DNA from: Qipengyuania flava
GTDB lineage: Bacteria > Pseudomonadota > Alphaproteobacteria > Sphingomonadales > Sphingomonadaceae
Length of the DNA: 64,000 nt
Assembly (NCBI RefSeq): GCF_011762005.1
Contig: NZ_JAASQU010000001.1
Location: forward strand, 620,001-684,000
Direction: 5' to 3'
Part shown: piece after piece, positions 1 to 9,169 of the stretch
Layout of the letters: the number at the start of each line of letters is the position of its first letter
Numbering within the stretch: position 1 is the stretch's first letter
The notes under the pieces: model-generated
The model's input: only the letters and a program-made list of their open reading frames with translations
What the model was told of the DNA's origin: nothing
Databases searched by the model: none
Position numbers and translations under genes: made by a program

Positions 1-1708
<1,708 letters not shown>

Positions 1709-1725
1709 GTGATGCTTCCTGCACA

Positions 1726-1773
1726 GGTGTCCGCGTTCCCGAAATCATTCGATAATTCGGGAACCGGAGCACC
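1726..1773. promoter_or_regulatory. Imperfect hairpin downstream of rpoD
   Basis: An inverted repeat with inner arms TTCCCGAA (1736-1743) and TTCGGGAA (1756-1763), extended by roughly complementary GGTGTCCG and CGGAGCACC. There is no clean T-run after it, so it may be a weak terminator or a 3' stabilising stem for the rpoD mRNA rather than a canonical intrinsic terminator. Confidence 0.4.
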
Positions 1774-1851
1774 TCCCCTGTATTTATCCGCCATGCGGGA
1801 GAAGTTTCAGGGCACGCGGTCGGGTCTCGGGCCGATAGCCAGCATTCATCG

Positions 1852-3261
1852 GTGACTGCGGTGACGATCGATTTCGAGCGGGTGCTCATGCACTCGCCCA
1901 ATCCTTACATGTTGCTCGACCGCGAGCTCAAATTCGTGTGGGCGAACGAGGCCTATCTCAAGGTTACCGATCGCCAATGGGACGACATTCGTGGCCGCGA
2001 ACTGTTCGAGGCATTCCCCAGTGAGGGCGAAAGCCACGAACAGCTCAAGAGCTCGTTCGAACACGTCCTCGCCACCGGTGAGACCGACGAGATCGCGCAT
2101 ATCCATTATGCCATTCCCAATGCGACGGGAGGCATGGACACGCATGTCTGGAGCGCGACGCATGTCCCGTTCCTCGACGACGCCGGCGCGGTCGAATTCA
2201 TCCTGCAGCACACGGTCCAGATCACGACTATCGAGGAACGCGACACCGCCAGCGTGGTGCGCCGTGCGGAGGTGGTCCAGGAACGGCTGCGAGGCGCGTC
2301 GAAGGAACTCGAACGATTGCGCGCCCTGCTCGAGCAGGCTCCCGGTTTCGTCGCCGTACTCGCCGGGTCCGACCACCGTTTCGTAATGGCCAACGCCGCC
2401 TATCGTCGCCTTACCGGTGAACGCGAACTCGAAGGGCGCCGGGTAAGCGAAGCGTTGCCGGAAATCGTGGAACAGGGTTTCGTCGACGTTCTCGATGACG
2501 TTATCAAAACCGGCGAACCCTATTTCGGGCGTCGCGAACGCGTCCTGCTGAAAGCTGCCGGCCAAGAGAATCTGCTCGAACGGCACCTCGAATTCATCTT
2601 CCAGCCCATCAGCGGACCGGACGAATTCGATGGCATCCTCATTCAAGGCTACGACGTAACCGAAGAAGTCGCCGCAGAAGAAAGCCAGCGGATCCTCATC
2701 AACGAGCTCAATCATCGCGTGAAGAACACACTCGCGGTGGTCCAGGGCCTCGCACAACAGAGCTTCAAGAGCGAAGGCGACACCCCAAGTCTGGCCGTTT
2801 TCACCGAACGGCTTGCTGCGCTAGCCAGTGCGCACAATCTGCTGACGGATCGACGCTGGGAATCGGCCGACTTCCGCACCATTGTCGAAGGTTCGCTGCA
2901 AGCGACCGCAGGGACCAGCGAAACCCGGTACAACCTGCGCGGACCCGCAATCACGCTGGCACCCCAACCCGCGGTGGCGCTGGCCATGGTCATTCACGAA
3001 TTGTCGACCAATGCGCTCAAATATGGTGCCTTTTCCACCGAAGAAGGTGCCGTCGACATCACTTGGACACTACGAGAGGAAGGCGAGGAACGTCGCCTGG
3101 AAGTCGACTGGACCGAACGCGGCGGACCGCCGGTTGCCGAGCCCGAGAAGACCGGCTTCGGCTCGCGCCTCATCAGGCGTGGTCTCGGAACTCCCGGTAG
3201 CCGGACGGCCATCGAGTACCTGCCCGACGGCCTGCATTGCCGGCTGGAGGGGCTCGTATGA
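1852..3261 (+). CDS. PAS-domain sensor histidine kinase, HWE family
   Basis: Soluble sensor kinase with no membrane segment. A PAS domain covers about residues 8-125, a short coiled linker 130-165, a second PAS 163-275, then the kinase core. H288 in NELNHRVKN is the likely phosphoacceptor. The N box reads HELSTNALKYGAFS (N387), and W420/E422 in DWTERGGPP give the HWE signature, so this is not a classical HisKA kinase. GTG at 1852 is taken as start; a second GTG at 1861 is possible. The stop overlaps the start of the next gene (ATGA), so kinase and regulator are coupled. No chromophore-binding cysteine was identified; signal unknown. Confidence 0.88.
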   Translation: MTAVTIDFERVLMHSPNPYMLLDRELKFVWANEAYLKVTDRQWDDIRGRELFEAFPSEGESHEQLKSSFEHVLATGETDEIAHIHYAIPNATGGMDTHVWSATHVPFLDDAGAVEFILQHTVQITTIEERDTASVVRRAEVVQERLRGASKELERLRALLEQAPGFVAVLAGSDHRFVMANAAYRRLTGERELEGRRVSEALPEIVEQGFVDVLDDVIKTGEPYFGRRERVLLKAAGQENLLERHLEFIFQPISGPDEFDGILIQGYDVTEEVAAEESQRILINELNHRVKNTLAVVQGLAQQSFKSEGDTPSLAVFTERLAALASAHNLLTDRRWESADFRTIVEGSLQATAGTSETRYNLRGPAITLAPQPAVALAMVIHELSTNALKYGAFSTEEGAVDITWTLREEGEERRLEVDWTERGGPPVAEPEKTGFGSRLIRRGLGTPGSRTAIEYLPDGLHCRLEGLV

Positions 3262-3605
3262 TCCTGCAAGGCAAGCGTATCCTTGTCGTCGAGGACGAAC
3301 CGATCATCGCCTTCGCGCTGGAAGACATGCTGATCGAGGATGGGGCGGACGTTATCGCGGTCGGATCGCTCCAGGATGGTCTCGCCAATGCTCGCGACGA
3401 GCGGTTCGATTTCGCCATTCTCGATATCAATCTGCATGGCGAAAAGAGCTATCCGATCGCGCATGAACTGGGGCGCAAGGGTGTGAAATTCGTCTTCGCC
3501 AGCGGCTATGGCGACGCCGAGCACCCCAGCGAGCTCGCACATGTGACCACGCTGACCAAACCCTATGTGCTGGCCGAGATAAGGGACATGGCGGTCGCGG
3601 GATAG
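3258..3605 (+). CDS. Single-domain response regulator (CheY-like receiver)
   Basis: Receiver domain of 115 residues with no output domain. Acidic pair E12/D13 (VVEDE), phosphoacceptor D56 (AILDINL) and conserved K101 (TLTKPY) are all present. The ATG at 3258 overlaps the kinase stop by four bases, so the two are presumably a cognate pair. Receivers fused to or paired with HWE kinases in alphaproteobacteria often act as phosphate sinks or feed stress phosphorelays; which applies here cannot be told. Confidence 0.85.
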   Translation: MILQGKRILVVEDEPIIAFALEDMLIEDGADVIAVGSLQDGLANARDERFDFAILDINLHGEKSYPIAHELGRKGVKFVFASGYGDAEHPSELAHVTTLTKPYVLAEIRDMAVAG

Positions 3606-3627
3606 GCCCGCGACACAAGTCGTGGGC
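3606..3627. promoter_or_regulatory. Hairpin after the response-regulator gene
   Basis: GCCCGCGAC (3606-3614) and GTCGTGGGC (3619-3627) form a nine-pair stem with one G-U pair and an ACAA loop, directly after the stop codon. No U-run follows, so Rho-independent termination is uncertain. Confidence 0.4.
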
Positions 3628-3653
3628 AAGCCCCGACAAGGTGGTGGCGAGCG

Positions 3654-4118
<465 letters not shown>

Positions 4119-4119
4119 C

Positions 4120-5433
4120 TTGGCCACCCAGCCCGCCCCCGCGCACCGCAGCCCGACCGACCGCTTCTGGCACGACTCGCTGGCCGAAGCCGATCCCGAG
4201 ATCCACGACGCCATTCGCAAGGAACTGGCTCGCCAGCAGGACAAAATCGAACTGATCGCGTCCGAGAACATCGCTTCGGCTGCAGTGCTCGAAGCGACCG
4301 GATCGGTCTTCACCAACAAATATGCCGAAGGCTATCCGGGCAAGCGCTATTATGGCGGTTGCGACTATGCCGATGTCGTCGAGACGCTGGCGATCGAACG
4401 CGCCAAGCAATTGTTCGGCTGCGCCTTCGCAAACGTGCAGCCCAATTCGGGCAGCCAGATGAACCAGGCGGTGTTCCTCGCCCTGCTGCAGCCGGGCGAC
4501 ACCTTTATGGGGCTCGACCTCAATTCGGGCGGACACCTGACGCATGGGTCGCCGGTCAACATGAGCGGCAAGTGGTTCAATCCGGTCAGCTATGGCGTGC
4601 GCAAGGACGACGAGCGGATCGACATGGACGAGGTCATGGCGATCGCGAAGGAGCACAAACCCAAGCTCATCATCGCTGGCGGCACTGCCTATTCTCGGGT
4701 CTGGGACTGGGAAGCCTTCCGCAAGGTCGCCGACGAAGTGGGGGCTTACCTCATGGTCGACATGAGCCACATTTCGGGTCTCGTGGCAGGCGGTGCGCAC
4801 CCCAACCCCTTCCCGCACGCACATATCGTCACCACCACGACGCACAAGTCGCTGCGCGGGCCGCGCTCGGGCGTGATCCTGTGGAACGACGAGGAATTCA
4901 CCAAGCCGATCAACATGGCGGTCTTTCCCGGCATGCAGGGCGGGCCGCTGATGCATGTCGTCGCAGCGAAAGCGGTTGCTTTCGGTGAAGCGTTGCGTCC
5001 GGATTTCAAGGATTATGCGAAACGCGTCGTCGAGAACGCGCGCGCTCTGGCCGAAGGCATCGAGGCCAATGGGCTGCGCGTGGTGTCTGGCGGCACCGAC
5101 AATCACTCGATGCTGGTCGACCTCACTGCGAAGGACGTCACCGGCAAGGCCGCCGAAGCCGGGCTCGACCGCGCCTGGCTGACCTGCAACAAGAACGGCA
5201 TCCCCTACGATGCGCGCAGCCCCTTCGTGACCAGCGGCATCCGGCTCGGCACCCCCGCAGGCACCACGCGGGGCTTCGGCCCCGACGAATTCCGAACCAT
5301 TGGCGCGCTGATCTGCGACGTGGTAGATGGTATGGGGCGCAATGGCCCCGAAGGTGACGGCCAGATCGAGGAACAGGTCCGCGGGAAGGTTGCCGAATTG
5401 TGTCAGGCCTTCCCCGTCTACCCGGGGCGCTGA
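4120..5433 (+). CDS. glyA: Serine hydroxymethyltransferase
   Basis: PLP enzyme that converts serine plus tetrahydrofolate to glycine plus 5,10-methylene-THF, the main one-carbon source. It has 437 residues, typical for the family. Visible are [27 protein letters not shown] and the PLP-lysine motif [12 protein letters not shown] (K243). The start is TTG at 4120: no ATG lies before the conserved sequence and the rpiB stop ends at 4118, so translational coupling is likely. Confidence 0.96.
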   Translation: MATQPAPAHRSPTDRFWHDSLAEADPEIHDAIRKELARQQDKIELIASENIASAAVLEATGSVFTNKYAEGYPGKRYYGGCDYADVVETLAIERAKQLFGCAFANVQPNSGSQMNQAVFLALLQPGDTFMGLDLNSGGHLTHGSPVNMSGKWFNPVSYGVRKDDERIDMDEVMAIAKEHKPKLIIAGGTAYSRVWDWEAFRKVADEVGAYLMVDMSHISGLVAGGAHPNPFPHAHIVTTTTHKSLRGPRSGVILWNDEEFTKPINMAVFPGMQGGPLMHVVAAKAVAFGEALRPDFKDYAKRVVENARALAEGIEANGLRVVSGGTDNHSMLVDLTAKDVTGKAAEAGLDRAWLTCNKNGIPYDARSPFVTSGIRLGTPAGTTRGFGPDEFRTIGALICDVVDGMGRNGPEGDGQIEEQVRGKVAELCQAFPVYPGR

Positions 5434-5444
5434 GGAGACAGGCA

Positions 5445-5669
5445 ATGGACGACCGCGAACCGCAGCATCAGGATCACGATCTGGTTTCCGACGCAGGAGA
5501 CGAGATCAAGGGCATGGCCAAGGACGGCCTCAAGCACCCTTCGACCAAGCCGGTGCTGACCGGGGCGGCGATCGGCGCGATCGCCGGTGGCGTGCTGCCG
5601 GTGGTGACCTGGCCGCTGGGTCTCGTCGCGGGCGCCGGCTTCATGCTCTACAAGCGCCTCCGACCGTAG
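5445..5669 (+). CDS. Small glycine-rich membrane protein, function unknown
   Basis: 74 residues. A charged N-terminal half (DDREPQHQDHD) is followed by a Gly/Ala/Val-rich hydrophobic segment (about residues 34-68) that could form one or two membrane helices, ending KRLRP. A good Shine-Dalgarno (AGGAG, ending about 8 bases upstream) supports ATG 5445. Its stop directly abuts the ATG of nrdR, so it is part of the glyA-nrdR unit. No family recognised. Confidence 0.7.
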   Translation: MDDREPQHQDHDLVSDAGDEIKGMAKDGLKHPSTKPVLTGAAIGAIAGGVLPVVTWPLGLVAGAGFMLYKRLRP

Positions 5670-6140
5670 ATGCGCTGCCCCTTTTGTGCCCATGACGACA
5701 GCCAGGTAAAGGACAGTCGTCCGACCGAGGATTCCACCTCGATCCGTCGCCGGCGCCAGTGCTCGAGCTGCGGTGCGCGTTTCACCACTTTCGAGCGCGT
5801 GCAATTGCGCGAAGTGACGGTGGTCAAATCGGGCGAGCGCCGCCAGCCCTTCGAACGCAGCAAGCTCGAACAGTCGATTGCGCTCGCATGCCGCAAGCGC
5901 GATGTCCCGCAAGAGCGGATCGACCAGCTCGTCTCGGGGATCCAGCGGCAAGTCGAAACCGCGGGCGAAGCGGAAATCGCCTCCAAACGGATCGGCGAAA
6001 TGGTGATGGACGGGCTGCGCGGAATCGACAGCGTCGCCTATATCCGCTTCGCCTCGGTCTATCGCGATTTCAGCGAAGCCCGCGACTTCGAAGCCTTTGC
6101 CAGCACTGTACAGGAAGCGGCCAACCATGAGCGCGGCTGA
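5670..6140 (+). CDS. nrdR: Transcriptional repressor NrdR
   Basis: Zinc-ribbon/ATP-cone repressor of ribonucleotide reductase genes. The N-terminal zinc ribbon has C3, C6, C31 and C34 (MRCPFC ... RQCSSCG), followed by the signature RFTTFER and an ATP-cone domain ([16 protein letters not shown] onward). 156 residues, normal length. It begins immediately after the preceding stop codon and its 3' end overlaps the methyltransferase gene by 14 bases. Confidence 0.96.
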   Translation: MRCPFCAHDDSQVKDSRPTEDSTSIRRRRQCSSCGARFTTFERVQLREVTVVKSGERRQPFERSKLEQSIALACRKRDVPQERIDQLVSGIQRQVETAGEAEIASKRIGEMVMDGLRGIDSVAYIRFASVYRDFSEARDFEAFASTVQEAANHERG

Positions 6141-6855
6141 CCAACGCAAGCCGATCGTCGTGCTGGTGCGCCCGCAATTGGGCGAAAACATCGGCAAGGC
6201 GGCGCGCGCCATGCTCAATTTCGGCCTTACCGAGATGCGGCTGGTAGAACCACGCGACGGATGGCCCAATCCCTCCGCCGGCCCTGCCGCGGCCGGAGCC
6301 GACATCATCCTCGACCGGGCGCAGGTATATCCCAGTACGGCCGAAGCCGTGGCCGATTGCGCGCATGTCTACGCCACCACCGTGCGCAAGCGCGGCGTCA
6401 CCAAGCCGGTCGTCACGCCCGAGGAAGCGAGCCGCGAGATCGCCGGTGCGCAGGGCCGCAGCGCGATCCTGTTCGGCCCGGAACGTTCGGGTCTCGAAAC
6501 CGAGGACGTCGCGCTTGCCCGCGCAATCCTCACCGTGCCGATAAATCCCGAATTCGGCTCGCTGAATCTCGCGCAGGCCGTGATCCTGTGTGCCTATGAA
6601 TGGTCGAAACACGAACATCTGGTCCAGCCTACGCAAGAGGAGTTGCTCCCCCCGGCGCCGCAGGAAGACCTCGACGGGCTGATCGGCCACCTCGAGGGCA
6701 TGCTCGAACCCAAGGGCTATTTTCTCCCCGAGTCGCGCGCCGAGGCAACCCGCCGGACGCTTCGCGGCGTGCTGACCAAGCCTGGCTGGAACCATCTCGA
6801 AGTCCGCACCCTGCGCGGAGTTCTGTCCTCGCTCGGCCGCGGACCTAAGACCTAG
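6127..6855 (+). CDS. SpoU/TrmH-family tRNA 2'-O-methyltransferase, TrmJ-like
   Basis: SAM-dependent RNA ribose methyltransferase with the trefoil-knot fold. Motifs: [20 protein letters not shown] (motif 1 with N and R), LFGPERSGL (motif 2) and [12 protein letters not shown] (motif 3). The C-terminal extension ending in LRGVLSSL resembles TrmJ (position 32 of tRNA). The start is ATG 6127, inside the end of nrdR; an upstream in-frame start at 6097 would add ten unconserved residues. Substrate position is inferred from family resemblance only. Confidence 0.85.
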   Translation: MSAADQRKPIVVLVRPQLGENIGKAARAMLNFGLTEMRLVEPRDGWPNPSAGPAAAGADIILDRAQVYPSTAEAVADCAHVYATTVRKRGVTKPVVTPEEASREIAGAQGRSAILFGPERSGLETEDVALARAILTVPINPEFGSLNLAQAVILCAYEWSKHEHLVQPTQEELLPPAPQEDLDGLIGHLEGMLEPKGYFLPESRAEATRRTLRGVLTKPGWNHLEVRTLRGVLSSLGRGPKT

Positions 6856-6938
6856 AAGATGCCGATTTCAGATAATTGAGTTCTTGTGGTATGCTTTTGA
6901 AATGGCTGCTTGGGTAGCCATTAATTGGGGAGATCACG

Positions 6939-7244
6939 ATGAACACGAAGACAATTGCGGCCGGTATCGCTGGCGCTTTTCTTTGTATCGGCCCGGCGGT
7001 CGCACAGGATAACGAGGAAAACGATGCAGTCGCGACTAGCAGTTCCACGCAGGAGAGCCTGAAGACTGCATCCGTAGAGCGGAGAGACGAACGCGTTAGT
7101 TGCCGCGATCTCGCGCCCAAGGCCGGAACGAGGATCCCCGGACGCCGCGTATGTTTGCCCCAGTACAAGTGGGATGAGTGGGACGAAACCACGCGCGAAA
7201 CCGCACGCGACATTGAGATGCGTGGGCGCATTCGTAACAATTGA
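6939..7244 (+). CDS. Small secreted protein with paired-Cys CxxLAPxxGTRxPGxxVC motif (copy 1)
   Basis: 101 residues: Sec signal peptide (MNTKTIAAGIAGAFLCIGPAVAQ), an acidic/Ser-Thr linker, then VSCRDLAPKAGTRIPGRRVC and a charged tail with a Trp. The two cysteines 18 apart could form a disulfide in the periplasm. A strong Shine-Dalgarno (GGGGAG) precedes ATG 6939, and a 7-bp inverted repeat AATGGCT/AGCCATT (6901-6922) lies upstream. The next gene is a clear paralogue. Function unknown. Confidence 0.75.
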   Translation: MNTKTIAAGIAGAFLCIGPAVAQDNEENDAVATSSSTQESLKTASVERRDERVSCRDLAPKAGTRIPGRRVCLPQYKWDEWDETTRETARDIEMRGRIRNN

Positions 7245-7422
7245 GGCCTGACACGCGCTCCATCGCTTGTTAGGATATTGCGCTCTACCGGTCGTTGGGG
7301 GAGCCATTCGTGTCGTAATTGCATCGCGAATGGGCATCTAGATGTCGATGTCATAGGGTGATACCGATGGTGAAAACCACGGCCTAATTGATTTCATTAC
7401 CTTTTACCAATTGGAGAATCGC

Positions 7423-7713
7423 ATGACCCCGATCAAACTGTTTCTTGCGGCAAGCGCAGCCGCTTTCATCACGTCGCCAGTTCTTGCCGGTGATGGCGAA
7501 AAGGCTGAAATCGTTAGCGAAGGCAGCGAAAAAGCGGATCACGATGCGACTGTCCGCTGCAAGCGCCTCGCTCCGCCGGTCGGAACGCGCATGCCGGGAA
7601 AGAAAGTCTGTAAAACCAACGCGGCCTGGCGCCTCGAAAAGGAAGCAGCCCGAGATGCCGCGCGTGAAAGCCAGGATCGCAGCGCTACCGGCAACACCCG
7701 CTCGAACGGCTGA
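7423..7713 (+). CDS. Small secreted protein with paired-Cys CxxLAPxxGTRxPGxxVC motif (copy 2)
   Basis: 96 residues with signal peptide (cleavage near SPVLAG), acidic linker, then VRCKRLAPPVGTRMPGKKVC, a Trp and an Ala/Arg/Glu-rich tail. It shares the motif and layout of the gene at 6939 but only moderate identity, so the duplication is not recent. ATG 7423 has GGAG seven bases upstream; an in-frame start at 7411 would spoil the signal peptide. Function unknown. Confidence 0.75.
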   Translation: MTPIKLFLAASAAAFITSPVLAGDGEKAEIVSEGSEKADHDATVRCKRLAPPVGTRMPGKKVCKTNAAWRLEKEAARDAARESQDRSATGNTRSNG

Positions 7714-7789
7714 TCGGGCCTAGAGCCCCTCTTTCAGCCGCTGCTTCTTGGTTCACCTTGTTCGGCGAGATGCCCGAGCAACAGTTCAT

Positions 7790-7870
7790 CCTACGAAGCA
7801 ATACTGCGTCGCAGCTATCGTAGGCGCGAACTTCCTGGCTGGCCCTCCAAATCAAGGCGGGGCCGGCCAG
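7790..7870. repeat. Two stem-loops in the spacer between copy 2 and the chorismate mutase
   Basis: The 241-base spacer 7714-7954 has no credible gene. It contains an inverted repeat CCTACGA (7790-7796)/TCGTAGG (7818-7824) enclosing a smaller CTGC/GCAG stem, and a second stem CTGGCTGGCCC (7835-7845)/GGGCCGGCCAG (7860-7870) with one G-U pair. It lies between convergent genes, so it may serve as a bidirectional terminator, but U-runs are lacking. Confidence 0.5.
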
Positions 7871-7954
7871 GGACGCTACGCAAGAAATTCGCAAAAAACG
7901 CCAAGTGAGCCAGCATAGCGATACGGGAAACCCGCGGCAGCCAGTCGCATAGGC

Positions 7955-8272
7955 TCAATCGGTACGGCGTAACCGATCCCAAGTGTCGAGCTCGTAATCG
8001 ATCGAAGCTTCGACCAGAGCGTCCCAGATCGACGCTATTCTTTCGAACGGAAGCCTCCTGTCCTCCGCATCCGCGCGAGCGTTTTCGATAACCTCCTGCT
8101 TGCGCGCTTCGTCCCGCACAACGTTGCGGTCAGTCTTTATCCGCGCTGCGGCCCGCATGTAGCCGAACCGGCGCTCCAGCAGTTTCATCAATTCGCGATC
8201 GGTCGCGTCGACCCCGCGCCGTACATCCCGCATGTCGGTGCAATCTTCGGGCAGTTTGATCGTGTCATTCAT
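7955..8272 (-). CDS. Chorismate mutase, AroQ class (PchB/CM_2-like)
   Basis: Converts chorismate to prephenate for Phe/Tyr synthesis. It has 105 residues, all helical, with the AroQ pattern MRDVRRGVDATDRELMKLLERR, then ARIK and a C-terminal WDALVEASIDYE. Arg and Lys residues of the active site are at the expected places. ATG 8272 is chosen because the conserved region starts just after; in-frame extension to 8443 would run into the rpsD leader. Free-standing, convergent with the small secreted proteins, divergent from rpsD. Confidence 0.85.
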   Translation of the reverse strand: MNDTIKLPEDCTDMRDVRRGVDATDRELMKLLERRFGYMRAAARIKTDRNVVRDEARKQEVIENARADAEDRRLPFERIASIWDALVEASIDYELDTWDRLRRTD

Positions 8273-8325
8273 GGTAGAGCGCCCTGCCCCGCCCACGGGC
8301 GCTTGTCGAGCGCCTATGTTCAGAC

Positions 8326-8353
8326 TTGACGGCGCGTACGATATTGCTATTGG
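8326..8353 (+). promoter_or_regulatory. Candidate rpsD promoter
   Basis: TTGACG (8326-8331), 16-base spacer, TATTGG (8348-8353). The -35 is good and the -10 weak. It would give an rpsD leader of about 120 bases containing the hairpin at 8399-8418. Confidence 0.4.
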
Positions 8354-8374
8354 CGCGCCTTCGCGAATTGGCTC

Positions 8375-8423
8375 CGCACCCCGGTGAAGCGGCAGCCGCG
8401 TCGATGTTCGCATCGACGGTGCG
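8375..8423 (+). promoter_or_regulatory. Structured rpsD leader with UUCG hairpin
   Basis: CGTCGATG (8399-8406), loop TTCG, CATCGACG (8411-8418) is a perfect eight-pair stem with a stable tetraloop. An outer helix CGCAC (8375-8379)/GTGCG (8419-8423) encloses it. Ribosomal protein S4 represses its own mRNA in several bacteria, so this may be an S4-responsive leader; that is inference. Confidence 0.45.
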
Positions 8424-8478
8424 ATGCCGGGTTGGATGGCCATCGTCCGGATGGCTCAGCAAATTGAAGGAAGATACC

Positions 8479-9093
8479 ATGACGAAGCGCACCAGCGCCA
8501 AGTACAAGCTCGACCGCCGGATGGGCGAAAACATCTGGGGCCGCCCGAATTCCCCGGTCAACAAGCGTTCCTACGGCCCCGGCCAGCACGGCCAGCGCCG
8601 CAAGGGCAAGATGAGCGACTTCGGCCTGCAGTTGCGCGCCAAGCAGAAGCTCAAGGGCTACTACGGCGACGTGACCGAGAAGCAGTTCAAGCGCACCTAC
8701 AAGGAAGCGTCGGCGATGAAGGGCGACACCGGTCAGAACCTGATCGGCCTGCTTGAACAGCGCCTCGACATGGTTGTCTATCGCGCCAAGTTCGCCCCGA
8801 CGATCTTCTCGGCCCGCCAGATCGTGAGCCACGGCCACATCTACCTCAACGGCGTGAAGACCAACATCGCTTCGGCCCGCGTCAAGGTCGGCGACGTCGT
8901 TTCGCTTGGCAAGAAAGCCCAGGAAATGGCTCTGGTCATCGAAGCACAGAGCCTGCCCGAGCGCGATATTCCCGATTATGTCGCACCTGACGGCAACGAC
9001 AAGGTGACCTTCACCCGCGTGCCGAAGCTCGACGAAGTGCCCTATCCGGTCACGATGGAACCGAACCTCGTGGTCGAGTTCTATTCGCGCTAA
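8479..9093 (+). CDS. rpsD: 30S ribosomal protein S4
   Basis: Primary 16S rRNA-binding protein of the small subunit. 204 residues, with N-terminal [19 protein letters not shown], the alphaproteobacterial type without the zinc cysteines, and the S4 domain [14 protein letters not shown]...[14 protein letters not shown]. Shine-Dalgarno GAAGGAAG lies just before ATG 8479. Followed at 20 bases by a strong terminator. Confidence 0.98.
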   Translation: MTKRTSAKYKLDRRMGENIWGRPNSPVNKRSYGPGQHGQRRKGKMSDFGLQLRAKQKLKGYYGDVTEKQFKRTYKEASAMKGDTGQNLIGLLEQRLDMVVYRAKFAPTIFSARQIVSHGHIYLNGVKTNIASARVKVGDVVSLGKKAQEMALVIEAQSLPERDIPDYVAPDGNDKVTFTRVPKLDEVPYPVTMEPNLVVEFYSR

Positions 9094-9113
9094 GCCTTAC
9101 GGCAACGACACAG

Positions 9114-9149
9114 AAAAAAGGGCGGTCCCTCGCGGGGCCGCCCTTTTTT
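9114..9149. terminator. rpsD: Intrinsic terminator between rpsD and the S9 peptidase gene
   Basis: GGGCGGTCCC (9120-9129), loop TCGC, GGGGCCGCCC (9134-9143), flanked by a run of A on the left and T on the right. The ten-pair G+C-rich stem has a U-run in both directions, so it can serve the convergent genes rpsD (+) and the peptidase (-). Confidence 0.9.
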
Positions 9150-9169
9150 CTTTGCCAGATTGAAGGAGC

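Noticed and set aside
1759-1790. GGAACC after rpoD as a possible EcfG stress promoter
   Set aside because: No CGTT-type -10 at 16-17 bases; the GGAAC belongs to the hairpin arm.
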